Below, piece after piece: positions 15,072 through 23,502 of a DNA stretch of 64,000 nucleotides. The position numbers were made by a program, and so were the translations under genes. Each line of letters opens with the position of its first letter. The stretch's first letter is position 1. The notes beneath the pieces are model-generated. The model did no database searches and was not told the DNA's origin. It saw only the letters and a program-made list of their open reading frames with translations. Origin of the DNA: Sphaerisporangium sp040685555 (GTDB lineage: Bacteria; Actinomycetota; Actinomycetes; Streptosporangiales; Streptosporangiaceae); the NCBI RefSeq assembly GCF_040685555.1, contig NZ_JBFBIK010000011.1, positions 1 through 64,000 on the forward strand, given 5' to 3'.

Positions 15072-16643
15072 CCCGTCGGGTTCGGTCACCAGGGCGACCA
15101 GCGCCTGGTCGACGCCTTCGAGAACGTCATGGATGACGTGATGTTCCTGCTCAAGGCGGTCGACGACCGGCGCCAGCTCGGGCATCGCGTGGCGTAGATG
15201 GGGGAAGACGCTGATGTCCTCAAGGGTGTGGTGGGTGGTGACCACCCGGCAGTACTGCTGGCAGTAGACGCCGAGCGTCCAGTTGTTCTGCCGCATGGTC
15301 ATCTCGTTGATCTGGGATCGCGCGGTGCCGGGGTCCATCGTTCCGGCCGCGACCTGCTCGACGAGCCGGCGGACGGTGTGCAGCTCCTGCCGGAGATGAT
15401 CGTGTACCTCGATGAGGTGCCCGCCCGCGGCCTGTTCGTGTGCGGTGTAGCGGCGGTTCGGGTCGGGCGCCGGGCCGGTCGGGCGGGTCGTCTCGTCCCA
15501 GACCCGCACGTCGCTGAGCCGGGTGCCGTCGTCGGGTGTCGGTACGGCGGACAGCGCCGACGTGCGGATGGCGGGCCGGGCGGACGTGCCAGAAGTCGGC
15601 GAGGCGGTGGTCAGCGGGGCACGCTCGCGATCACGGGGAGCGCCGTCCAGCGTGGCGTGCTCGTGATCACCGTGAGCGCTCCCCGGCGGGACATACTCCC
15701 GATTGTCATCGGTGACGCTCGGCTGCGGGTCGGTCGACGACGGCGGGTTCGTCCGTCCGTCCCTCTCGATCGCCACCAACTCGTGTACGGCCGGTGCGAC
15801 CTCCGCCGCGAAGCGACGGATCACGTCCGGGTCGTCGCCCATCACGATGTAGCCGCTCATGCCCTGCGTGAGGGTGAGCTCGGCGAGCTGCTCGGCCCAC
15901 ATGTGCGCCGGCCCGTTGAGGAAGCCGGTGCCGCGGTCGGCGAACGAGCCGGTGATGTTGTACAGCCGCCGCACGTCGGACGGCTGACGCCCGGCCTCCA
16001 CCGCGGCCTCGTCGATCGCCGCGTTCATCGCGGGCAGCGCGTCGGGGCCGGCGTACGGGCTGCTGGGCAGCCAGCCGTCGGCGAGCCGTCCGGTCAGCGC
16101 GAGCATCCGCTTTTTGTACGACCCCACCCAGATGCCGACATCGTGGGAAGGCGCGGGCCCGGGGTGGGCGCCCCACACGCGGTAGTGCGTGCCATCCACC
16201 TTGACTGTTCCGCCGTCGGTCGACCACATTGCCCGGATGATCCGGATGGCCTCCTCTAGGGCCTCGACACCCTGTGCCGGTTCGAGCCGCCGTCCGCCCA
16301 TCGCGGCGACGCCGTCCCAGAACGCTCCGGCGCCGAGGCCGAGCTCGACCCTTCCACCGCTGAGGATGTCGAGTGTGGCGACGCTGCGGGCGAGTACGGC
16401 CGGTGGCCGCAACGGCAGGTTGGCCACGTTCGGCGAGACGCGCAGGGTGGAGGTGCTGGCGGCGATGACCGACAGCAGTGTCCAGGTGTCCAGGAACCGG
16501 GCCTGGTAGGGATGGTCCTGGACGGTGACCAGGTCCAGACCCACCTGCTCGGTGAGCTGGGCGAGGGCGACGACCCGGTCGGCCTGGTCCGCCTGTGGGG
16601 TGATGAACGTTCCGAACAGCAGCTCATGCCCGTAATCGGCCAT
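14961..16643 (-). CDS. LLM oxidoreductase fused to hemerythrin domain
   Basis: This 560-residue protein joins two domains. Residues 1-320 are a luciferase-like (LLM) flavin/F420 oxidoreductase, with LLFGTFITPQADQADRVVAL, VQDHPYQARFLDTWTLLS, PLRPPAVLARSVATLDILSG and GAGAFWDGVAAMGG. A hydrophilic linker follows (about 320-420). Residues 430-560 are a hemerythrin-type di-iron four-helix bundle with LIEVHDHLRQEL, CRVVTTHHTLEDISVFPHL, EQEHHVIHDVL and LSHLSYEERELVEPL. The pairing suggests a redox enzyme with an O2-, NO- or peroxide-sensing or di-iron module. The ATG at 16643 follows GGGA. It is divergent from a MarR gene, and the promoter overlaps a tandem repeat likely to be its operator. Confidence 0.88.
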   Translation of the reverse strand: MADYGHELLFGTFITPQADQADRVVALAQLTEQVGLDLVTVQDHPYQARFLDTWTLLSVIAASTSTLRVSPNVANLPLRPPAVLARSVATLDILSGGRVELGLGAGAFWDGVAAMGGRRLEPAQGVEALEEAIRIIRAMWSTDGGTVKVDGTHYRVWGAHPGPAPSHDVGIWVGSYKKRMLALTGRLADGWLPSSPYAGPDALPAMNAAIDEAAVEAGRQPSDVRRLYNITGSFADRGTGFLNGPAHMWAEQLAELTLTQGMSGYIVMGDDPDVIRRFAAEVAPAVHELVAIERDGRTNPPSSTDPQPSVTDDNREYVPPGSAHGDHEHATLDGAPRDRERAPLTTASPTSGTSARPAIRTSALSAVPTPDDGTRLSDVRVWDETTRPTGPAPDPNRRYTAHEQAAGGHLIEVHDHLRQELHTVRRLVEQVAAGTMDPGTARSQINEMTMRQNNWTLGVYCQQYCRVVTTHHTLEDISVFPHLRHAMPELAPVVDRLEQEHHVIHDVLEGVDQALVALVTEPDGLKSLRAAVDLLTDSLLSHLSYEERELVEPLARLGFS

Positions 16644-16695
16644 GTCACGTCCCGCGGTCTCGATCCAAGTGGTTCCGATGCAGAGCAGATAGTAT

Positions 16696-16722
16696 GTCAA
16701 ACAGAAAGCTAGTCAAACAGAA
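16696..16722 (-). promoter_or_regulatory. Promoter and tandem operator of the LLM-hemerythrin gene
   Basis: GTCAAACAGAA occurs twice (16696-16706 and 16712-16722) at 16-bp spacing. On the minus strand these give TTGACT as a -35 box and TACTAT about 16 bp further as a -10 box. A regulator bound to the repeat, most simply the divergent MarR protein, would cover the promoter. Confidence 0.5.
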
Positions 16723-16758
16723 GGTCTATTCCACACATTGATCGGTTATGCTGGCGTC

Positions 16759-17340
16759 ATGTCCGAGACCCCGTCCGCTGAGCGTGCGCCGTCGCCGGCG
16801 GCTGCGCCCGAGCCGCCGGACGCCCTCGACACCGACCTGGGCTGGACCCTCGGGGTGGTCTTCCGGGCGTACGTCAAGTCCGCCAACGCCCTGTTCCGCG
16901 ACCTGCCGGGTGGCCCGCGGGGCTACCAGGTGCTCGCCGCCGCCGCTCAGGAGCTGCCCGGCGGTCAGGGCGCCCTTGCTCAGCGGCTCGGCATCGACAA
17001 GACCGTGATGACGTACCTCGTCGACGACCTCGAAAAAGCGGGGCTGGTCCAGCGCCGCCCCGACCCCGCCGACCGCCGCAACAAGCGCATCGTCGCCACC
17101 GACCGCGGCCGTACGGCCTGGCAGGCCACCCAGGTCAGCCTCGATCACGCCGAGGAACACATCTTGGCCCCACTGGACCCCGCCGACCGCGCGATGTTCC
17201 GTGAGCTGCTACAACGCCTGGCCGTCCGCGCCCAGACCCTCGACCCGGTCGCTGACACCTGCCAAATCGTCACCGACATCGCACCAGAGGACCCTGCCGC
17301 CCACACCGCGCCCCGCCCCCGCCGGGCTGCCCGGCACTGA
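16759..17340 (+). CDS. MarR-family regulator
   Basis: This 193-residue protein has the winged-helix MarR core between residues 25 and 140: LGWTLGVVFRAYVKSANALF, then QGALAQRLGIDKTVMTYLVDDLEKAG with the recognition helix, then the wing LVQRRPDPADRRNKRIVATDRG. The N-terminal 20 residues and the C-terminus are disordered and Pro/Ala-rich. The ATG at 16759 is taken as the start; a TATGCT box lies only about 8 bp upstream, so the mRNA may be nearly leaderless. It is divergent from the LLM-hemerythrin gene and probably controls it. The ligand is unknown. Confidence 0.88.
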   Translation: MSETPSAERAPSPAAAPEPPDALDTDLGWTLGVVFRAYVKSANALFRDLPGGPRGYQVLAAAAQELPGGQGALAQRLGIDKTVMTYLVDDLEKAGLVQRRPDPADRRNKRIVATDRGRTAWQATQVSLDHAEEHILAPLDPADRAMFRELLQRLAVRAQTLDPVADTCQIVTDIAPEDPAAHTAPRPRRAARH

Positions 17341-17556
17341 CCATCGGACATCTGCCGTTGGCGTCGAAGACGTGCTAACGGCCGCGGCCCCGCCTGCCAC
17401 GCAATCGTTGCGGCTTCGCCATCACGCATTGGCCTGTGACCGATGCGACGGATGGGAGGATTGCGATTCCCCGGGAACATGTGGAGTTTCCGGACAGGGC
17501 GCTGTCGGAACTGCTAGGAAGTTGCGCGGCCAGGATTCAGAGCAGAGAGGTTCGGC

Positions 17557-18450
17557 ATGGACCGCGACGGCCCCCCGGGATCCCACGAAGAGGATCCTCT
17601 CCAGCAGATCGGTCCTTTGGGTATCGAGCGGGACAACGAACCGGATCGCCCTGGCGGCGATGTGCTGTCCGACGGTTGGACGCCGGGAAAGGAACCGGCT
17701 CACACCCAGAGAGGCGAGTCATCGGACCTCGTCTGGGCTGACCACCAGCGAGCCGAGGACCACGAACAACCCGAAAGCCTCGACGGGTACGAGCATCTCT
17801 ATCGCCCCGAGGTGTCCCACGACGACGAGCTGCCCGAGGGCCATGAGCGGCCGGACGACGAGAACTGGGACCCCGAGCATGAGCTCTACCGGGAAGGAGA
17901 GCCCGGCTCCCTCGGTTTGGGGTGGACCGACGAGGACGACCAGGAGGAGGAGAAGGGCAGCCAGAACAAGCGGCTCATCTTCGCCATCGTCGGGATCGTC
18001 ATGCTGGCGGTCGCGGGCGGCTGGATCGTCTCCTCTTCGGTCGGCTCCAAGCAGGAGGCGGCCTGCTCAACTCCCGGCGACTGCGCCTCGGTCGGGGAGC
18101 AGAACCCCGCGCTGACGGACGGCCCGACGGCCGGCCCAAGCCTCACCGATCCGGCCACCGAGTCCTCCGCCGGGCCGGACGACACGACGGCGTCACCGAG
18201 CGAGACGCCCACACCCGCGCCGACGACCTCCCAGGTACGGGTGACCCACCAGCCCACGTCCCGGCCGTCCCCGACGCGTACCCGCGTCCACTCGCCCAAG
18301 CCGTCGCCGACGTCCAGCAGCCGTCCGCAGCAGCCGGACGACCCCGACCCCAAGCCGTCCCCGACGCCCCCGCCCACCACGCAGGCGCCCCAGCTGGCTC
18401 CGAGCCCCACGAACACCCAGAACGGCGGCCTGCTCGACTGGCTGTTCTGA
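17557..18450 (+). CDS. Single-pass membrane protein with acidic and Pro/Thr-rich halves
   Basis: This 297-residue protein is unrecognised. Residues 1-135 are hydrophilic and very acidic (HDDELPEGHERPDDENWDPE). One transmembrane helix follows (RLIFAIVGIVMLAVAGGWIV, about 137-157). The rest is a low-complexity Pro/Thr/Ser segment typical of extracellular wall-spanning stalks, ending GGLLDWLF. Two Cys just outside the membrane (ACSTPGDC) could form a small loop. The ATG follows AGAGAGG. It is convergent with the caspase/FtsK gene and may be unrelated to it, though a membrane anchor next to a type-VII-like ATPase is suggestive. Confidence 0.7.
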   Translation: MDRDGPPGSHEEDPLQQIGPLGIERDNEPDRPGGDVLSDGWTPGKEPAHTQRGESSDLVWADHQRAEDHEQPESLDGYEHLYRPEVSHDDELPEGHERPDDENWDPEHELYREGEPGSLGLGWTDEDDQEEEKGSQNKRLIFAIVGIVMLAVAGGWIVSSSVGSKQEAACSTPGDCASVGEQNPALTDGPTAGPSLTDPATESSAGPDDTTASPSETPTPAPTTSQVRVTHQPTSRPSPTRTRVHSPKPSPTSSSRPQQPDDPDPKPSPTPPPTTQAPQLAPSPTNTQNGGLLDWLF

Positions 18451-18471
18451 GTGATCGGCCGGCTGCCTGAA

Positions 18472-18492
18472 GGCCGGCATCAGGTGCCGGCC
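18472..18492. terminator. Hairpin between convergent genes
   Basis: GGCCGGCA pairs with TGCCGGCC around a 5-nt loop. It lies between the stops of two converging genes and could terminate both; there is no T-run. Confidence 0.5.
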
Positions 18493-18532
18493 AGCCCGAG
18501 GGAGAGGCGCGGCCCTTGGGGGGCGGCTCGCG

Positions 18533-21500
18533 TCAGCGTGGCAGGTAGCCGAGCTGTACGAGTTGCGGTGGTTGGCGGCGGGTGACGAGTGTGCCGCGGC
18601 CGGGGGGTTGGGGGGACGAGGGGACCTGGCCGAGGAGTTGGCCCTCGGAGCGGTCGCCGGATAGGACGACACCTTGGGCGAGTTCGCGTAGGCGCTGGAG
18701 TACCGGCTCGTACAGGGATCTGCCGGCTCCGGCCGTTGTGCGGGCGATGACCATTCGCAGGCCAACGTCACGGGCGACCGGGAGGTATTCCATCAGTTCG
18801 TCGAGCGGATTGCCGGACGGCGTTGCCACCAGCTCGTAATCGTCGATGACGACCAGCACGTCCGGCCCGGTCCACCAGCTTCGCTCCCGCAATTGCTGGG
18901 GTGTCACGTCCGGGCCCGGGAGGCGCTCGGCCAGGACGGCGCCGACGGCCTGGAGGGATCCGGTCAGTTCCACTGCCGAAACCGCATGGCCGATCATGTG
19001 CTCCTCGGGCAGCGTTCCGAGGTGCGAGCGGCGGTAGTCGCCCACCAGGATACGGAGCCGGTCCGGCGGATACCGTCGTGCGAAGCGGTCGTTGATCAGC
19101 CGTAGCAGGGACGTCTTGCCGGACTCTGACTCGCCGAAGACCAGGAAGAACGGATCCGTGTCGAAGTTCACGAAGACCGGCGCGAGGTTCGCCTCGTCGA
19201 TTCCGATGGCGATACCGCGGTCAGCGGAGTCGGTGGCGCGGTCACCGATGGTGATACCGCGGGTGGTGCCGCGGTGATCGATAGCGGTACCGCCATCACT
19301 GGAATCGGCTCCGTGGTCACCGGAGTCCGCGTCGTGGTCACCGGGGTCGGCAGCGCGGTCGCTGAAGTCCGGTGCGGTTGGAAGGAGGTCGGCGGGAAGC
19401 AGGTTGGGAAGGGAGCGTACCTCCGGGGCGGGGGCGCCTGGCCAGGCTTTCTTGACCGCCGCGACCAGGGCTGCTGTGGCTTCGGACAGTCCCTTGAATT
19501 CCGAGGATCCGTCGATGCGGGGCAGCGCGGCGAGGAAGTGCAGTTTCCGCGGGGTCAGGCCACGCCCGGGCGAACTGAGGGGGACGTCGTCAGCGGCCCG
19601 GCGGTCGATCGCGGAGTCGTAGGGGTCCGTGAGGCGCAGCTCCAGGCGGGCGGGCAGGTGGTCCATGAGCGCGGGGCGCAGTTCGGAGTTGCGGACCGCG
19701 GAGACGACCAGGTGCACGCCGTAGTCGGGACCGCGTACGGCGATGTCGGTGACGATCGGTTCGAGCTGTTCGAACTCCTGCCGCAGCACGCTCCAGCTGT
19801 GCACGACCAGGAAGACATCGGCCCACGGATCGCCGCCGTCCGGAGCATTCGAGCCCGGGTAGGAGTCCCGGGTGGATGACGAAGCCGCCCGGTCGCTGAG
19901 GAGACGGGAGACCTCGGCCACGGTACGGCGTACCAGCTCGGGGTCGTGGCGGCCCGCCACGCCGCCGACGTGTGGAAGGCCTGCCAGCAGGGCCAGCGAT
20001 CCGCGGTCCAGATCCAGGCAGTAGAACCGCGCTTCGTCAGGTGTGTGCGTGAGCGCGAACGACGTGACGAGGGTTCGCAGCAGCAGCGACTTACCGGACC
20101 GGGGAGCACCTACGACAAGCAGGTTCGCGGATGTGCCGGAGAGGTCTTGGAGGAGTGGATCCTGGCGTGCTTCGAAAGGCTTGTCAACGATGCCCAGCGG
20201 GACGGTCAACCGGTTGAACGGTGGCACGGCGGCCTGGCGGGCCATCAAGCCGCGCCGCGGATGGACGGACGGTGGGGGAAGCAACTGGTCCAGCGAGGGT
20301 GGCGCGCCGAGCGGTGGCAGCCACACCGGTCGCGCGGCCGGTCCCCGGCCCTCCAGCAGCCCGGTGAGGGCCGTCGCGCCGGGTGAGCCGACGGGAGCTG
20401 AGGTATACGCGGCACGGAAGCGGACCAGGGCGCCGGCGCCGGAGCGGAGGAGACCGGAGCCCGGTACGGACGGCAGCTGGTAGGCGTCCGGCACGCCCAG
20501 CGCGGCCCGGGACTCCGCCGCCGTGAAGGTCCGCAGGGCGACCCGGTATGTCAGATGGGTGTCCAAGCCGCGCAGGTTGCCCTCCTCCAGGCGCTGCGAG
20601 GCCAGCAACATGTGCACGCCCAGCGCGCTGCCGACCCGGCCGATCTCGACGAGGATGTCCATGAAGTCCGGTTTGACGGTGAGGAGTTCGCTGAACTCGT
20701 CGATCACGATGAGCAGCGAGGGCAGCGGTTCCAGGGAGGCGCCTTCAGCCCGCGCCTTTTCGTATTCGTGGGCGTTCGGATAGTTGCCCGCGGACCGCAG
20801 CAGTTCCTGCCGCCGCAGCAGCTCGCCGGCGATCGATTCACGCGTCCGGTCCACGATCGCCGGGGCCGACTCGGGGTTGGTGATCACGGCGGAGACGTGC
20901 GGCAGTGCGGACAGGTCGCCAAAGGAGCCTTGGACGTCAAGAAGGACGAAGTTGACCGCCTCTGACGAATGAGTCACCGCAAGAGCCAGCACCAGGGTAC
21001 GCAGCAGCTCGGACTTGCCCGAGCCGACCGCGCCGACGCACAGGCCGTGCGGGCCCGTACCACCGTGCGTACCTCCCTTGAGATCAAGCAGCACGGAACG
21101 ACCGTCCGTGCCGACGCCGATCGGGACGCGGAGGTGGTCATGGAAGGTGCGTTCCCGAGGATCGGGCAGTCCGTCGTCGCCCAGCTCCAGCAGATGAGTG
21201 AGGCTGACAGGGGTGAGAAGTGGGGAGGCCGCCGCCGTGACACTCTGTTCCGCCCCGGCCCACAGGTCTCGCATCTGGAGGGCGAGCGCGGCCAGCGACT
21301 GCTTGGCCGTCGCGGGATCGGAGGACTTCTCGACCTGGGGGACGGCCGAGCGGAAGCGCCTGCGCCGGCACAGGCCCCAGCCGGTCCCGACCGTGGCCGC
21401 GAGGGTCGGGTCGATCTGCGATTCCGCCGGATCCTCCATGGCCAGCTCGATGCGGGTGCCCAGCAGCCCGGGGAGTCCGGGGTCGAGGTCGCTCCATCGC

Positions 21501-22918
21501 CGGGCCGAGACGATCAGGTGGACTCCGTAGTTGAGCCCGGTGTTGGCCAGCCGGTGGATCTCGGCCGCGAACCCTTCCCGCTCCCACTGGAAGTCCAGCC
21601 ATCCGTCGATCACGAGGAAGACGTCGCTGGCCGCCTCGCCCCGCAGCCCTTCCGCCGCACGGAGCTGGCGGAACTCCTCGACGGAGTCGATGTCGTACTT
21701 CCGGAACAGGTCGCGGCGTTCCGAGACGGCGCGCCACACCGCGGAGAGCGTTCCGTTGACGGCGTCCATCTCATGCGGAGCGGCGACCGTCTTCACATGC
21801 GGCATGTCGCGCAGCACGCCGAGCCGGTTGACCGCGCCCTCAAGGAGGTGGAACTCCGCCTCGTGCGGCGTGTGCGTCAGGGCGAGTGCCGTGACGAGCG
21901 TGCGCAGCAGGGTGGTCTTGCCGCTGCCCACCCGGCCGATGACCGCCGCGTTTCCGTCCCTGCCGGAGAAGTCAGCATGCACGGCGTCACCGCCGGCTCC
22001 CGCTTCGAGCCGGCCGATCGGGATCACGAACCGGGACGTGCCTTCCCAGGCGTCGCAGATGAAGCCGCGTTCCGGGGTGTGTACGGGCGGCGGAAGAAGC
22101 GACCCGAGGATCAGTTCGTCGACTTCGTTGGCGCGGCCGAACGATCCCCGGTGCGTGGCGTCGGGCCTCGGCGCGTACGCCAGGGGTGTGCTTCCCTCGC
22201 ACTGCCCCGACTTGGTGGGTGTCTGCTCCGGGCCGCCCTGGCTGGTCACCACCTGGTGAACGTAGGTGTAGAGGTTCTCCGGGGTGATGATCCCGTCACG
22301 GTCCTCGTCCGCGAGCCCCGTGCTCAGCCCTTCGATGACGGCGGCGGTGAAGCGCGAGGCGGAGCGGCTGTTGTCGAACGCGAGCTGGTCGCCCTCGTAG
22401 GCGTACTCCAGGGCCGTGGACGCGGTGATGATGAATGTGCCCCGCCCGGCCAGCGCCTCCTCCAGATCGACCGGTGCGGCGGACATCGGCGCGCCGCCGC
22501 GATGGAAGAGCCCGCTGTAGCAGCAGTCCAGGAGCACGATCTTGGTACGCGCTTCGCACTCGTCGAGCAGGTGGTGAAGGAACGCCGCGGGGATCGCCGT
22601 CGTATGCGGACGTCGCAGCTGGGTGCCCATCGTCGCGAAGAAGAGGCGGTCCGCGTCGTTCCGGATTCCGTGGCAGGAGAGGTAGAGCAGCACGAGGTCG
22701 TCGGGCGACCGGTCGGACAGGGCCTCCTCGATCGCCTCCTCCAGCTCCTCCTTGGGGCGGTTGGACAGCTCGCGCACGAAGTCGAAGCGTCCGATGGCCG
22801 GGTCCTTGAGAAGCTGCGCGAGCTGCGCCGCGCCACGTGCCGGGACCCTGAGCTGATGCAGCCCAGGGTCCACGTAACCGTCAGTCGCGACCAGCAGTGC
22901 GATCCGGCGTCCCGCCAT
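18533..22918 (-). CDS. Caspase-like peptidase fused to four FtsK/EccC-type ATPase modules
   Basis: This 1461-residue protein starts with a caspase/metacaspase fold (about 1-250): His83 in LLYLSCHGI, Cys133 in VLLDCCYSG, and an EF-hand-like loop DEDRDG at 204-209 followed by ITPENLYTYV. Four P-loop modules follow, with Walker A at 328-336 (GRVGSGKTT), 629-637 (GAVGSGKSE), 937-945 (GAPRSGKSL) and 1262-1270 (GESESGKTS). Only module 2 has a full Walker B (LIVIDEFSEL, 736-745); modules 1, 3 and 4 have VIDGW, VVHSW and VIDDY. The modules resemble the ATPase chain of type VII secretion EccC, which has three. The ATG at 22918 follows GGAGGG and overlaps the upstream EACC1-like gene by 38 bp, implying coupling. 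I infer an NTP-dependent switch controlling the peptidase. Confidence 0.85.
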   Translation of the reverse strand: MAGRRIALLVATDGYVDPGLHQLRVPARGAAQLAQLLKDPAIGRFDFVRELSNRPKEELEEAIEEALSDRSPDDLVLLYLSCHGIRNDADRLFFATMGTQLRRPHTTAIPAAFLHHLLDECEARTKIVLLDCCYSGLFHRGGAPMSAAPVDLEEALAGRGTFIITASTALEYAYEGDQLAFDNSRSASRFTAAVIEGLSTGLADEDRDGIITPENLYTYVHQVVTSQGGPEQTPTKSGQCEGSTPLAYAPRPDATHRGSFGRANEVDELILGSLLPPPVHTPERGFICDAWEGTSRFVIPIGRLEAGAGGDAVHADFSGRDGNAAVIGRVGSGKTTLLRTLVTALALTHTPHEAEFHLLEGAVNRLGVLRDMPHVKTVAAPHEMDAVNGTLSAVWRAVSERRDLFRKYDIDSVEEFRQLRAAEGLRGEAASDVFLVIDGWLDFQWEREGFAAEIHRLANTGLNYGVHLIVSARRWSDLDPGLPGLLGTRIELAMEDPAESQIDPTLAATVGTGWGLCRRRRFRSAVPQVEKSSDPATAKQSLAALALQMRDLWAGAEQSVTAAASPLLTPVSLTHLLELGDDGLPDPRERTFHDHLRVPIGVGTDGRSVLLDLKGGTHGGTGPHGLCVGAVGSGKSELLRTLVLALAVTHSSEAVNFVLLDVQGSFGDLSALPHVSAVITNPESAPAIVDRTRESIAGELLRRQELLRSAGNYPNAHEYEKARAEGASLEPLPSLLIVIDEFSELLTVKPDFMDILVEIGRVGSALGVHMLLASQRLEEGNLRGLDTHLTYRVALRTFTAAESRAALGVPDAYQLPSVPGSGLLRSGAGALVRFRAAYTSAPVGSPGATALTGLLEGRGPAARPVWLPPLGAPPSLDQLLPPPSVHPRRGLMARQAAVPPFNRLTVPLGIVDKPFEARQDPLLQDLSGTSANLLVVGAPRSGKSLLLRTLVTSFALTHTPDEARFYCLDLDRGSLALLAGLPHVGGVAGRHDPELVRRTVAEVSRLLSDRAASSSTRDSYPGSNAPDGGDPWADVFLVVHSWSVLRQEFEQLEPIVTDIAVRGPDYGVHLVVSAVRNSELRPALMDHLPARLELRLTDPYDSAIDRRAADDVPLSSPGRGLTPRKLHFLAALPRIDGSSEFKGLSEATAALVAAVKKAWPGAPAPEVRSLPNLLPADLLPTAPDFSDRAADPGDHDADSGDHGADSSDGGTAIDHRGTTRGITIGDRATDSADRGIAIGIDEANLAPVFVNFDTDPFFLVFGESESGKTSLLRLINDRFARRYPPDRLRILVGDYRRSHLGTLPEEHMIGHAVSAVELTGSLQAVGAVLAERLPGPDVTPQQLRERSWWTGPDVLVVIDDYELVATPSGNPLDELMEYLPVARDVGLRMVIARTTAGAGRSLYEPVLQRLRELAQGVVLSGDRSEGQLLGQVPSSPQPPGRGTLVTRRQPPQLVQLGYLPR
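19190..19360. repeat. Degenerate tandem repeat coding a hydrophilic linker
   Basis: Units of about 18-21 bp with the core GGTCACCG recur here. On the minus strand they encode an Asp/Gly/Ser/Arg-rich linker (about residues 1187-1236) between ATPase modules 3 and 4 of the caspase fusion. The reading frame is kept throughout. Confidence 0.6.
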
Positions 22919-23378
22919 CGCCGCCCTCCGGCTCCTGCCCGCCCTTTTCGTCACCGGCCCCAGCGGAGCCGACGGCCCCAGCCTCTTCCAGTACGCCCTT
23001 GTCACCGGCCGCGGCGGCGATCCTGGCGGCCACCGCCTCGACGAGAAGGTGCTGGTCATCGCGGGAAAGGGCGGTGAACAATCCCTTGTGGCCGTCGAAT
23101 TCCCACTCCACCGAGCGCGCCTTGGCCCGGTCGACGTACGCCGTCAGAACCTTGCCGAGTGCCCCCATCGTCGCCGCCGAGAAGATGCCGCTGAGCACCA
23201 GCGTGCCGAGCTGGTAGCCGGCTCCCGCCATCGCTCCGGTCGGCGGTGGTACCTGTTCGCGCTTGACGTTGAACAGACCGAGCACCCGAAGGTCTTTGTA
23301 GAGGCTCCCTACCGTGCGGTCGAGTTGTTCCGCGGTGCAGCCGGGCCCCGCATCGACCTGTAACCGCATCTCGTCCAC
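22881..23378 (-). CDS. EACC1-like effector-associated protein
   Basis: This 165-residue protein matches the layout of effector-associated constant component 1 (EACC1). A first alpha/beta part reads MRLQVDAGPGCTAEQLDRTV and SLYKDLRVLGLFNVK. Then a small hydrophobic stretch follows (YQLGTLVLSGIFSAATMGAL), then WEFDGHKGLFTALSRDDQHL and LVEAVAARI. EACC1 proteins were defined by comparative genomics as invariant partners of peptidase and NTPase conflict modules; no biochemical role is known to me. The acidic Gly-rich tail is variable. I chose the GTG at 23378 because GGGGAGA lies five bases before it; an ATG at 23420 is possible. Its 3' end overlaps the caspase/ATPase gene by 38 bp. Confidence 0.75.
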   Translation of the reverse strand: MDEMRLQVDAGPGCTAEQLDRTVGSLYKDLRVLGLFNVKREQVPPPTGAMAGAGYQLGTLVLSGIFSAATMGALGKVLTAYVDRAKARSVEWEFDGHKGLFTALSRDDQHLLVEAVAARIAAAAGDKGVLEEAGAVGSAGAGDEKGGQEPEGGDGGTPDRTAGRD

Positions 23379-23502
23379 CGTGTCTCCCCGGCTGCCCTGT
23401 GATTCAACGCGTTTCTCCATCCTGGCAGCACGGGAGCGGGCGCGGTACCGGTTCCGATCAGGTGTGAAGCGCGGTGCGCAGGCCTTCAAGGGCCCGGTCG
23501 GG

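Noticed and set aside
20969..23077. 702-codon open frame on the plus strand
   Set aside because: It is exactly antisense to the caspase/FtsK gene, is Arg/Asp/Gly/Val-rich with no domain, and mirrors the codon bias of the minus-strand gene.
18533..23378. Type VII secretion locus
   Set aside because: The ATPase chain is EccC-like, but no WXG100 substrates, EccB/D/E or mycosin genes are near, and the protein starts with a caspase rather than EccC membrane helices.
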